From NCBI RefSeq assembly GCF_003172955.1, contig NZ_QGKR01000189.1:1-41768 (forward strand): DNA of 41,768 nt, in the 5' to 3' direction. Positions 31,093 to 39,431 of the stretch are shown piece by piece. How positions within the stretch are numbered: the stretch's first letter is position 1; each line of letters starts with the position of its first letter. A program made the translations under genes and the position numbers. The notes below the pieces were generated by a model. It saw only the letters and a program-made list of their open reading frames with translations, ran no database searches and had not been told where the DNA came from. This stretch comes from Micromonospora acroterricola. Its GTDB lineage: Bacteria; Actinomycetota; Actinomycetes; Mycobacteriales; Micromonosporaceae.

Positions 31093-32025
31093 TCAGGCCG
31101 GCACCCGGACGATGTCGTAGTCGGTCTCCGGCGTGGATTCCACGTCGAACCGGCCGTTCACCACGTACAGCGCCGAGCCGAGCAGGTCACCGGTGGCCGG
31201 CACCCGCAGCTGCGGGCCGGTGATCTCCCGCTGCACCACCCCGGCGGTGTACCCGGCGTTCAGCCGGACCACAGCGATGACGCTGGTCAGGTTCCGGATC
31301 ACGTAGAGGGTGCGGCCACGCAGCACCAGCCCGTCGGCCCGCTCCACCGAGTAGCCACCGAGGTCGACGAGGCGGCTGCTCCCGGTGCGCGGGTCGATGC
31401 GGACCAGCCTGCCGGGCAGCATCTGCGCGACCAGCAGATCACCGTCCGGCAGCGCCACGATCCCGTTGTGGTACGCGTCCGGCGTGGCGGCCGGACCGGT
31501 GAGCGGCAGCACCTGGAAGGCGGTTGCGGCCGGCAGCCGGCCACCCCGACCCAGCGGCACCACGTACAGCACCTGCCGGCCGGAGTCGGTGAAGTACACC
31601 GCCCGCTCGGTGATCACCAGGTCGTTGACGTAGCTGCCCGGCTCGTCGGTGAACTGGTAGTGGGCCAGTTGGGCGCCGGTCCCGGCGTCGTAGACGCTGG
31701 CGCCGCCACCGGAGAAGTCGGCGGTCCACAGCCGGCCCTGCTGGTCGAGCTTGAGGCCGGCCTTGTCCTTGCCCGGCACGCCGGGGATCAGCACCGAGCC
31801 GCGCCCGGTACGTAAGTCACCACGCCACACCGCACCGTCCAATATGGACCCTACGTACACGGTGGTGCCCCGGCCGATCGTCAGCCCCTCGGGGGTGAAC
31901 CCGTTCGGCAGGGCGATCCGGGCCGGGAACGGCTTCGTCGGATGGGCGGTCGCGGGCGAACCGACCGTGACGAGGGTGGCCGCCGCCACCAGGGGAACGG
32001 CGAGAAGAGCGAGCAGCTTGCGCAA
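31093..32025 (-). CDS. Secreted beta-propeller (SMP-30/ScyD-like) protein
   Basis: A 310-residue secreted protein. A Sec signal peptide (MRKLLALLAVPLVAAATLVT, cut near PATA) leads into blades of a six-bladed propeller: FTPEGLTIGRGTTVYVGSIL, GLKLDQQGRLWTADF, VNDLVITERAVYFTDSG and HNGIVALPDGDLLVAQM. This is the SMP-30/gluconolactonase-like or ScyD-type superfamily; enzymatic activity cannot be inferred. The start is a TTG, preceded by AGGCGG; no in-frame ATG or GTG lies upstream. It ends the minus-strand run after the AAA+ gene with a 105-base gap. Confidence 0.85.
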   Translation of the reverse strand: MRKLLALLAVPLVAAATLVTVGSPATAHPTKPFPARIALPNGFTPEGLTIGRGTTVYVGSILDGAVWRGDLRTGRGSVLIPGVPGKDKAGLKLDQQGRLWTADFSGGGASVYDAGTGAQLAHYQFTDEPGSYVNDLVITERAVYFTDSGRQVLYVVPLGRGGRLPAATAFQVLPLTGPAATPDAYHNGIVALPDGDLLVAQMLPGRLVRIDPRTGSSRLVDLGGYSVERADGLVLRGRTLYVIRNLTSVIAVVRLNAGYTAGVVQREITGPQLRVPATGDLLGSALYVVNGRFDVESTPETDYDIVRVPA

Positions 32026-32130
32026 AAAACACCGCCTGACGTCGTCGTGGATATCTCCACTGAGGAATGTGCCGTCCTAGGAACACCCTGGGCCCGCGGA
32101 AAGGTTGACTCCCGGATCAGTTCCGTACGG

Positions 32131-34368
32131 TCAGCCGCGATCGGCCGCGTACCGGGCCAGCCAGGCGACCTGTGCCGGGTCCAGCGACGGACGGACCCGA
32201 CGCCGTGCCGTGGCGACGTGCGTGGAGGTGACGGTGGCGGCGGTCAACGACTCACGCATCGCGGCCAGCGCCGCCTCACGGACCAGCGCCGCGCAGTCCG
32301 CCGCGGAGAAACCATCCAGCTCCTCGCCGAGCGTGGCCAGGTCGACGTCCGGCGCCAGCGGCACCTGCCGGGAGGTGGCCCGCAGGATCTCCGCGCGGGC
32401 CGCCCCGTCCGGTGGAGGCACGTAGACGAGCCGTTCGAGCCGACCCGGCCGCAGCAGTGCCGGGTCGACCAGGTCGGGCCGGTTCGTCGCGCCGACCACC
32501 ACCACGTTGCGCAGCGTCTCCACCCCGTCCAGCTCGGTGAGCAGCGCGGCGACCACCCGGTCGGTGGTCCCGCCGTCGCTGGCCTGGCCGCGTACCGGCG
32601 CCAGCGCGTCCACCTCGTCGAGGAAGATCAGCGTCGGGGCGGCCTCCCGGGCCCGGCGGAACAACTCACGGACGGCGCGTTCGCTCTCGCCCACCCACTT
32701 GGAGAGCAGCTCGGCACCCTTCACCGAGAGCACGTTCGCCCGCCCCGACCCGGCGAGCGCGGTCACCAGGTACGTCTTGCCGCAGCCCGGCGGGCCGTAG
32801 AGCAGCACGCCGCGCGGCGGCTGCACGCCGAGCCGGGCGAACGTGTCCGGGTACGTCAGCGGCCAGAGCACCGACTCGGTCAGCGTCTGCTTGACCTCGA
32901 CGAGGTCACCGACGTCGTCCAGGGTCACCGAGGCCAGCTCCAGCGTGGACGCGGCCATCGTGGTCGGCCGGACCACCTCCAGGGCGGCGCTGAAGTCGGC
33001 CATCGACACGGTGGGGGTCTCGGCCGACTTCTGCCGCAGCGCCGCCCGTACCCCGGCCTCCCGCACCAGCGCGGCCAGGTCCGCCGCGACGAAACCGGGG
33101 GTACGCCCGGCCACCTCGTCCAGCCGGACGTCGTCGGCCAGCGGCACCTGCCGCGTCAGCACGGTGAGCTGCTCCCGGCGCAGCGCCGGGTCGGGTAGCG
33201 GAATGCTGATCCGCAGCGACAGCAGGTCCGGCGCGCGCAGTGCCGGGTCGACCGCCTCCGGCCGGCCGGTGGTGCAGACCACGGCGGCACCCGCCCGGAC
33301 GGTCTCCGCGAGCACCTGGCGGAACACCGTCGCCACCGGGCCGGGCTCGTCCGCCGGAGCGAGCGCCTCCACGTCGGTGACCAGCAGCACCGCGGACCCG
33401 CCGGCGCGGGCGGCCGCCGCCACGGCGCGCAGCCGGTCGGCGGCCGCCTGGTTGGCCAGCGCGGCCACCTCCGGCGCCCAGAGCGGGTGGACCCGGGCGC
33501 CGACCCGGGCCGCGACCGCCCGGACCAGCGCCGACTTCCCGGAGCCGGCCGGCCCGCCGAGCAGCACCCCCAGCGAGATGGTGGTGCCCAGCCGCCCCAG
33601 TACCTCCCGGTGGTGGAAGCCCAGGTCCAGCAGCTCGGTCAGTTCCTCGGCCTGCGCCCGCAGCCCGGGCAGCTCATCGATGTCGGGAACGTCGTCCTCG
33701 ATCGTCGAGGGTGCCGTCACGCCGGCCGGCCGGTGGCCGCCCGCGACCGGCCGCGCCGCCGGGGTGAGCCGGCCGGGGGTGGCGCCGTGGGTCACCGGGC
33801 CGTGCTCCCAGCCGACCAGCGTGTCCATGGTGACCAGCGCACCGGCGGCCGGCTCGACCGCGACCACGGTGAGCAGGGTGCTGGTCCAGGCGAACCCGAC
33901 CGTGTTGGCGAGGCTGCGCCGGGCCGCCTCGATCAGGCTGCGCACCGAGGCGTCCGGCGACACGTCCTGCGGCAACAGCGAGACGTCGTCGCCGGCGGTG
34001 ACCACCTTGCCCAGCAGGGCGAGCCGGAGCATCTCCGGACTGACGGCCGCGACCACCTCCACCGGCCCGGCCAGCGTGACCCGGCTCGCCGGGGTCAGCG
34101 GCAACGGGGTCACCCGCACCTGACCGCCGTCGTGGATGCCGAGGTTGCCCAGCGTCAGGTCGTCCGCGTACAGCAGGGCCGTGCTCGTGCCCGGCTGGGC
34201 CGCCGCCACGATTCCGGCCGTCTCGCGTCTGCCGCCCAGCCGGACCGGGTCGCCGGGGCGCAGCCCCAGCGCGGTCAGCACCTCCGGGTGCAGCCGCACG
34301 ATGCCCCGTCGGGCGTCCAGCGCCGCCGGCCGCAGGCTCGCCGTCAGGGTCAGGTCGGGTTGCGCCAC
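32131..34368 (-). CDS. CDC48-like double AAA+ ATPase with degenerate first ATPase domain
   Basis: A 745-residue AAA+ protein of CDC48/VCP architecture. The N domain (1-110) is a double-psi barrel: RGIVRLHPEVLTALGLRPGD and LGNLGIHDGGQVRVTPLP. D1 has Walker A GGPAGSGKSALV (about 269), but Walker B reads LLVTDVEALAP, with Val in place of the catalytic Glu, and the arginine-finger region (PALRAPDLLSLR) is lost. D2 is intact: GPPGCGKTYLV, LIFLDEVDALAP, GATNRPDLVDPALLRPGRLE. It should be a hexameric unfoldase or remodeller driven by D2. GTG start. It lies downstream of the conservon and upstream of the propeller gene. Confidence 0.93.
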   Translation of the reverse strand: MAQPDLTLTASLRPAALDARRGIVRLHPEVLTALGLRPGDPVRLGGRRETAGIVAAAQPGTSTALLYADDLTLGNLGIHDGGQVRVTPLPLTPASRVTLAGPVEVVAAVSPEMLRLALLGKVVTAGDDVSLLPQDVSPDASVRSLIEAARRSLANTVGFAWTSTLLTVVAVEPAAGALVTMDTLVGWEHGPVTHGATPGRLTPAARPVAGGHRPAGVTAPSTIEDDVPDIDELPGLRAQAEELTELLDLGFHHREVLGRLGTTISLGVLLGGPAGSGKSALVRAVAARVGARVHPLWAPEVAALANQAAADRLRAVAAAARAGGSAVLLVTDVEALAPADEPGPVATVFRQVLAETVRAGAAVVCTTGRPEAVDPALRAPDLLSLRISIPLPDPALRREQLTVLTRQVPLADDVRLDEVAGRTPGFVAADLAALVREAGVRAALRQKSAETPTVSMADFSAALEVVRPTTMAASTLELASVTLDDVGDLVEVKQTLTESVLWPLTYPDTFARLGVQPPRGVLLYGPPGCGKTYLVTALAGSGRANVLSVKGAELLSKWVGESERAVRELFRRAREAAPTLIFLDEVDALAPVRGQASDGGTTDRVVAALLTELDGVETLRNVVVVGATNRPDLVDPALLRPGRLERLVYVPPPDGAARAEILRATSRQVPLAPDVDLATLGEELDGFSAADCAALVREAALAAMRESLTAATVTSTHVATARRRVRPSLDPAQVAWLARYAADRG

Positions 34369-34404
34369 CGCCCGACCGTAGCCGCCGTGAGCCAGTCCCG
34401 TCGG

Positions 34405-34938
34405 TCAGCGCCGCGGATCCAGCTCGTCCAGCAGCGACGGGTCCCGCCGGATCAGCTCGGCCAGCCGGGCAGCCGGATCCGGGGTCAACCCGTCCGGGCC
34501 GGGCGCCCAGGCCGGCACCGTCCGGCCGGACAGCGGCCAGGCCGGGGGAGGCTCCGCCGGGGCCGCCGAGGGCTCCGGGCCGACCGTGACGTCCGGGCCG
34601 TCCCAGGAGATCCGCAGGGCGTACGTCCGCCCGGCGTGCTCGACGCGCACGGTCACCGCCAGCCCGGGGTGAGCGCCGACGACCTGGCGTACGGCCTCGG
34701 CCACCTCCTCGACCGGGCCCCACCCGCCCACCTCGCCGTGGCTGTCCCGCCCCGCGTGCCGGGGGTCGTGCCGGCCCGGCCCGGCGTTGCGGGCGTCGGT
34801 GCGGCCGCTCCCGGGGTGGGCCGCTCCACCGGCCGGACCCGACGGTGGTGCGGTGTCGTCGCGGTCGTCGGCACGCCGGCGCAGCGCCTCCTCGCGCCGA
34901 GCCAGCCGGGCCAGCGTCTCGTCCAGGTCGCCCCTCAC
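34405..34938 (-). CDS. Uncharacterised protein, disordered ends with small central domain
   Basis: A 177-residue protein with no family I recognise. The N-terminus is a charged helix (DLDETLARLARREEALRRRA), then a Pro/Gly/His-rich linker. A small domain follows (EEVAEAVRQVVGAHPGLAVT, VRVEHAGRTYALRISWDG), and the tail ends in PAARLAELIRRDPSLLDELD. It stands between the small GTPase and the AAA+ gene, 36 bases upstream of the AAA+ start and 39 downstream of the GTPase stop, so it may belong to either unit. GGAAGGGG precedes the GTG. Confidence 0.72.
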   Translation of the reverse strand: MRGDLDETLARLARREEALRRRADDRDDTAPPSGPAGGAAHPGSGRTDARNAGPGRHDPRHAGRDSHGEVGGWGPVEEVAEAVRQVVGAHPGLAVTVRVEHAGRTYALRISWDGPDVTVGPEPSAAPAEPPPAWPLSGRTVPAWAPGPDGLTPDPAARLAELIRRDPSLLDELDPRR

Positions 34939-34977
34939 CGGATCACCCCTTCCCCGCCGTGGCCGGAGCCGGTCTGC

Positions 34978-35739
34978 TCAGGCCTGTCTGTCCCGGGTGG
35001 CCCGGTCCAGCGCACGATCCAGGACGACCAGCAGGGCGTCCCGCACCGACAGCCGGTCCCGGGCGTCGAACTGCACCAGGGGTACATGGTCTCCGATGGT
35101 CAGCGCCCACCGGATCTCACCCAGCTCCAGAGCCAGCCGCCCGTCGAAGGCGTTGACCCCCACCACGAACGGCAGCCCCGCCCGCTCGAAGAAGTCGATC
35201 GCCGGGAAGCAGTCGTCCAGTCGGGCGCTGTCCACCACGACCAACGCGCCGAGCGCGCCCCGGGCCAGGTCGTCCCACATGAAGCCGAACCGCGTCTGCC
35301 CCGGCGTGCCGAACAGGTAGAGCTTCAGGCTTCGGTCGATGGTCACGCAACCGAAGTCCATCGCCACCGTGGTGGTGGTCTTGGCCGACCGGACGCCCGG
35401 GTCGTCCACGCCGATCCCGGCGGTGGTCATCTCGGCCTCGGTGGTCAGCGGCGCGATCTCCGAGATCGCCCCGACCGTGGTGGTCTTGCCCACCCCGAAC
35501 CCACCGGCGATCAGGATCTTGACCGGGACGGGTGGCGCGGCCGGTGGCCGGACCGGTGGCGGCGCGGAGCCGGTGCCGGCCGGCGGCTGGTACGGCGGCG
35601 GTGGCGCGGCCGACGGCGGGGCGGCACGCCCGATCGCGGGACCGGTGACCGGCGTCGTGCCGTAGCGGGCGGCGGCGCTGTTGCCGGCGAGCCCCCCGAG
35701 CGGGGCGCCCGGCCATTCAGGAGATCGCACGGAGTCCAT
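34978..35739 (-). CDS. Conservon small GTPase (CvnD-like)
   Basis: A 253-residue Ras/MglA-like GTPase. The P loop is ILIAGGFGVGKTT (about 76-88), the switch region TTTTVAMDFGCVTID precedes LYLFGTPGQTRF (G3), and GVNAFD is the G4 counterpart. Residues 2-72 are an unusual Pro/Ala-rich extension ahead of the fold. It is the output partner in actinomycete conservons, acting with the Roadblock and DUF742 proteins. ATG 35739 lies within the end of the DUF742 gene; a GTG at 35730 is an alternative. Confidence 0.92.
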   Translation of the reverse strand: MDSVRSPEWPGAPLGGLAGNSAAARYGTTPVTGPAIGRAAPPSAAPPPPYQPPAGTGSAPPPVRPPAAPPVPVKILIAGGFGVGKTTTVGAISEIAPLTTEAEMTTAGIGVDDPGVRSAKTTTTVAMDFGCVTIDRSLKLYLFGTPGQTRFGFMWDDLARGALGALVVVDSARLDDCFPAIDFFERAGLPFVVGVNAFDGRLALELGEIRWALTIGDHVPLVQFDARDRLSVRDALLVVLDRALDRATRDRQA

Positions 35740-36193
35740 CAATCACTCGCAGGATGAGGTTGGGGTCGAAGGCGTCGTCGGCGTCGGTGACGTGCACGTC
35801 CAGGTGCCCGGCGGCGCGCAGGTCGCCGACGAGGACCCGGGTCACGCCGAAGTGCAGCCGGGTCCGGGCGGAGAGTTCGGCCACCGAGATCGGCTCGGCG
35901 CAGAGCGCGATGATCGCCTGGAGCTCCGGCGCCAGCAGGACGGCCGGCACGGTCCACGGGCCGTTGTCCGGGCGGACGGTCACCTGCGTCTCCAGCCCGA
36001 TCGCCGGATCCGCACCGGCCACGCGTCCCGAGGTGAGCACGAACGGCCGGGGAACGGAGGGCCAGCCCGCACCCGCCTCCGGTGCGGGTGCCGCCGGCGC
36101 GCCGCCCTCGGTCGAGGGCGCCGTGCGCAGGTAGGGACGGATCCGGGCCCCGGGTTCCGGGTCCGGATCCTCGCCGGCGACGTCCCGCGTCAT
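35717..36193 (-). CDS. Conservon DUF742 protein (CvnC-like)
   Basis: A 158-residue DUF742 protein. It has a disordered N-terminus (RPYLRT, then Pro/Ala-rich), then a winged-helix-like core: LETQVTVRPDN, LAPELQAIIALCAEPISVAE, LSARTRLHFGVTRVLVGDLR and AAGHLDVHV. It is usually coupled with a Roadblock protein and a GTPase. The ATG overlaps the Roadblock stop (ATGA) and its stop lies inside the GTPase start region. Nothing appears missing. Confidence 0.93.
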   Translation of the reverse strand: MTRDVAGEDPDPEPGARIRPYLRTAPSTEGGAPAAPAPEAGAGWPSVPRPFVLTSGRVAGADPAIGLETQVTVRPDNGPWTVPAVLLAPELQAIIALCAEPISVAELSARTRLHFGVTRVLVGDLRAAGHLDVHVTDADDAFDPNLILRVIDGLRAIS

Positions 36194-36663
36194 TGCTGGA
36201 CGGCGTTCTTCAACTCGGCGATCAGCCGCGGACTGAGGGCGCCACCGGCGCGTCCGGCGAAGAGCGTCATCTCGTACGCCACGGTGCCCAGGTTCGCCGA
36301 CCGGTCGGCGACGACGCCGAGCACGGATCCGCTGCTGATCGCGCTGATCAGCAGGTATCCGTCGGCCATGTCGACGATCACCCGGTTGAGGCCGCCGAGG
36401 GCGTACCAGCTGGCGGCGCCGCCGGCGAGGCTGGTCATGCCGGAGACGACGGCGGCCAGCCGCTCCGCGTTGGACCGGTCCTTGATCGCCGACATGGCCA
36501 TCAGCAGCCCGTCCGAGGAGACCGCTATGGCCTCCAGAACCCCGGCGGTGCTGGAGGTGAAGGAGTCCAGCAGCCAGTTGAACGTGCGGGCCTCGGGGCT
36601 GAGGTCCCCGGCCGCGCCGGACTGGTTCTGGTCGACGTTTTCGTGCAGGAAGGGGCTGGTCAC
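36190..36663 (-). CDS. Roadblock/LC7 domain protein (CvnB-like)
   Basis: A 157-residue Roadblock/LC7 protein. FNWLLDSFTSSTAGVLEAIA starts the fold, VSSDGLLMAMSAIKDRSNAE and RLAAVVSGMTSLAGGA are the conserved helices, and NRVIVDMADGYLLISAISSG with VLGVVADRSANLGTVAYEM complete it. It binds and may activate the small GTPase. GTG start fused with the CvnA stop (GTGA). Conservon order A-B-C-D is intact. Confidence 0.94.
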   Translation of the reverse strand: MTSPFLHENVDQNQSGAAGDLSPEARTFNWLLDSFTSSTAGVLEAIAVSSDGLLMAMSAIKDRSNAERLAAVVSGMTSLAGGAASWYALGGLNRVIVDMADGYLLISAISSGSVLGVVADRSANLGTVAYEMTLFAGRAGGALSPRLIAELKNAVQQ

Positions 36664-39431
36664 CGTGATGATCCTTCTTCGTTCCGGCGGTCTGAACTGA
36701 CTTCGCGGAGAGCACGGGCGACGCCCGCCTCGAACTCGGTGATGAGATCGCGTACCTCGGCCGGGTCGCCGAGGTGCGGGCTGGCCGGCTGGCAGGGCGG
36801 CGTGGCGGTGAGGTTGGCACCGGGTACCCGCCGGCTCAGTCGGGGCCGCTCCGGCGCGGCCTCCCTCGGACCGGTGGTGTCGGCCACCGTGGGGCCGAGA
36901 CCACCCGGTGTGGCGGGCAGGTCGACCGTCACGTTCGGGTCCGCCACCGCGGGCTCGACGCCGCCGGTCGGGTCGGTGACGGTCCGCATCGACCAGTGCC
37001 CGACGCGGTGACCGGCGTCCGGGGGCACACCCAGCTCGGCCCGGCGTACGCCGGACTGGAACGCCTCGACGAGCGCCCGCGCGGCGGCCGGGTCGGCGCC
37101 GGTGGCGTTCACCGGCCCGACCGGCGCGGAGCCGGCGGGCAGGCTGGCCCCGGGCACCCGTTGCCGGACCCGTGGCCCGGTGGGCGTGGCCGATGGGTCC
37201 GGGCTTTCCGTGGCCGAGCCCGGCGCGGTGCGGTCCGGGTGCCGGGCGTCGGCGATGCCCCGGCCGCTGCCGGCCGTTCCACGAGGTGGCCGGCGGGGCA
37301 GACCGGAATCGGTGGCGGGAAGGTCGACCGGGGTGCGAGGCGTGGTGGTGGCGGCGTGGACCGGTGGGCTGATCTCCGCCGCGCCGGCGCCGAACGCATC
37401 CCAGGACTGACCCGATTCCAGGCTGCGGGTGGCCCGGCTGAGCAGGTCGGAGTCGAAGGCGGCCGGTGCCGCCGAGGCGGTGAGCGATCTCGTCCGTTGG
37501 GCGGGGTCGAGCGCGGCAGGGGAGCGTCGGTCCCGGTCCGGCACCGCGGCCCGGGCGACGGTGGCCCCCGCCCGGTCGGCGCGGCGCAGCACCAGCGAGG
37601 CGGGCGGGATCTCCAGCCGGGCGGTCACCCCGCCGCCGTCGGTGGCGGTCAGACTCACCCCCCAGCCGTGGCGGCGGGCCAACCGGCCCACCACGAACAG
37701 GCCGAGCACCTCGGTCGGCGCGAGGTCGAGCCGTTCCCGCCGGGTGAGCCGGGCGTTCTCCTCGCCCAGCCGCTGCTCGCTCATCCCGATGCCGTGGTCC
37801 ACCACCGTGATCCGGGCACCGAGGCCGGACGACTCGCCCGTGACCAGGACCCGGGTGTGCGGCGGGGAGAAGATGGTGGCGTTCTCCATCAGCTCGGCCA
37901 GCGCCAGAACGAGGTCGCCGACCACAGCCGGCGCGGCCGAGATGCCCGGAGGCACCCGCACCTCGACCCGGGTGTAGTCCTCGATCTCACCGAGCGCCAA
38001 CCGGACCACGTCGGCCAGCGGCACCGGCGCGGTGTGCGCGTCCGCCCCGGCCGCGCCGGAGAGCACCACGAGGCTGCCGGCGTTGCGTCGTAGCCGGCTG
38101 GAGATGTGGTCGAGCCGGTACAGGTGCTCCAGCCGGCCCGGGTCGGCCTCCTGCTGCTCCAGCCGGTCGATCAGCGCGATCTGCCGGCCCACCAGGTTCT
38201 GGGTACGTCTCCCGACGTGGCCGAACATCTGCGCCACGTTGCGCCGGCCGGCGACCTGCCGCTCGACCAGCCGCGCCGCGGTGCTCTGCACCCGGTCGAA
38301 GGCGCGGGCCAGATCGCCGATCTCGTCGTTCGCCCGGATGTCCACCGGATCCAGCCGGACCGGTTGGGCGTTCTCCGTCTCGTCGTCGGTGACCCGGACG
38401 AGCTCCGCCTCGGCGACCCGGGCGACCCGGTCCGCGGAACGGGTGAGCCGGGTCAGCGGCCGGGCCACCGTGCGGGCGACGGCCGTGCTGAGCAGCACCA
38501 CCAACGCCAGGATCAGCGCCGCGGCGCCGCCGACCAGGTAGGCGGCGGTCAGCGCCCGCCGCTGCTCGGCGGTCACCTCGGCGAGCACGTCGGCGACCAG
38601 CTTCTTCTCCACGAACTGGCCGAGGCGGATCATCGAGCGGACGGACGGGAAGAGCGCGTCCAGTGGCACGTCGCGGATCGCACCGGCCGGGTCCCGGGCG
38701 CTGGTGACCAGGAAGTCGGGGCTGGTACGGGCGGCCACCGCCACGTCGTTGAGCCGGGCCACCTTCAACTGCTCGGGCGTGATCAGGCTCCGGAAGCGCT
38801 GGTTGTCCACCTGGAGGGCGGCCATGCAGGCCACGTACCCGGCGCTGGCCTGCGGGCTGGCGGTCGCCTTGACCAGCACGATGAGGGTGGCGCAGATGCC
38901 CAGCTGCTCGTCGGTGCGCAGCAGCCCGTCCAGGGCCAGCACCTGACGACCCGGCCGCGTGTCGGTGTCCACGCTGAACGCCAGCCGCAGCGACTCGATC
39001 ATCCCCCGGTTGACCGGACCGAACGCGTCCATCACCTGGGTCGGGCTCGCCGAGCGGGCGAGGACGGCGGTCCGCAGGTCGACGAGGCTGGACACCCCGT
39101 AGAGGGCGTGGTCGACCCGGTCGGTCAGCGCGTCGCTCCCCTCGGTCCGCAGGTCGGCGACGCGGTCGTCCACGTCGGCGGTCTTGCGGACCAGCTCGGC
39201 GCGTTCCACCCGGCCGAGCAGGAAGCCGACCGAGAGGATGCGTTCCTGCTGGAGGTCCTGCACGAGGCTGCCGACCCGGCTGGCGAGCCGTACCCGGTCG
39301 GCGATGTCGCTGGCCCGCTGCGCCGCGGCCACCCGGTCGAGCACCACGGGCACGGCGAGGCCGACCATGCTGAGCAGGGGGATCACCACGAGCAGGGCGA
39401 GTTTGCCGCGGATCCGGAGCCTAGCGAGCAT
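36660..39431 (-). CDS. Conservon sensor histidine-kinase-like protein (CvnA-like)
   Basis: A 923-residue membrane sensor. TM1 is LALLVVIPLLSMVGLAVPVV (about 11-31). Then comes an extracytoplasmic nitrate/nitrite-sensor-like (NIT) helical domain (SLVQDLQQERILSVGFLLGR), TM2 (about 294-318), a HAMP segment and a dimerisation helix with LYRLDHISSRLRRNAGSL (candidate His near 440). The ATPase domain has the N box ALAELMENATIFSPP (about 514), G1 VVDHGIGM and LGLFVVGRLARRHGWG. The last 300 residues are Pro/Ala/Asp-rich and disordered. The ATG at 39431 overlaps the upstream gene by 11 bases. Genuine autokinase activity in this family is debated. Confidence 0.93.
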   Translation of the reverse strand: MLARLRIRGKLALLVVIPLLSMVGLAVPVVLDRVAAAQRASDIADRVRLASRVGSLVQDLQQERILSVGFLLGRVERAELVRKTADVDDRVADLRTEGSDALTDRVDHALYGVSSLVDLRTAVLARSASPTQVMDAFGPVNRGMIESLRLAFSVDTDTRPGRQVLALDGLLRTDEQLGICATLIVLVKATASPQASAGYVACMAALQVDNQRFRSLITPEQLKVARLNDVAVAARTSPDFLVTSARDPAGAIRDVPLDALFPSVRSMIRLGQFVEKKLVADVLAEVTAEQRRALTAAYLVGGAAALILALVVLLSTAVARTVARPLTRLTRSADRVARVAEAELVRVTDDETENAQPVRLDPVDIRANDEIGDLARAFDRVQSTAARLVERQVAGRRNVAQMFGHVGRRTQNLVGRQIALIDRLEQQEADPGRLEHLYRLDHISSRLRRNAGSLVVLSGAAGADAHTAPVPLADVVRLALGEIEDYTRVEVRVPPGISAAPAVVGDLVLALAELMENATIFSPPHTRVLVTGESSGLGARITVVDHGIGMSEQRLGEENARLTRRERLDLAPTEVLGLFVVGRLARRHGWGVSLTATDGGGVTARLEIPPASLVLRRADRAGATVARAAVPDRDRRSPAALDPAQRTRSLTASAAPAAFDSDLLSRATRSLESGQSWDAFGAGAAEISPPVHAATTTPRTPVDLPATDSGLPRRPPRGTAGSGRGIADARHPDRTAPGSATESPDPSATPTGPRVRQRVPGASLPAGSAPVGPVNATGADPAAARALVEAFQSGVRRAELGVPPDAGHRVGHWSMRTVTDPTGGVEPAVADPNVTVDLPATPGGLGPTVADTTGPREAAPERPRLSRRVPGANLTATPPCQPASPHLGDPAEVRDLITEFEAGVARALREVSSDRRNEEGSSR

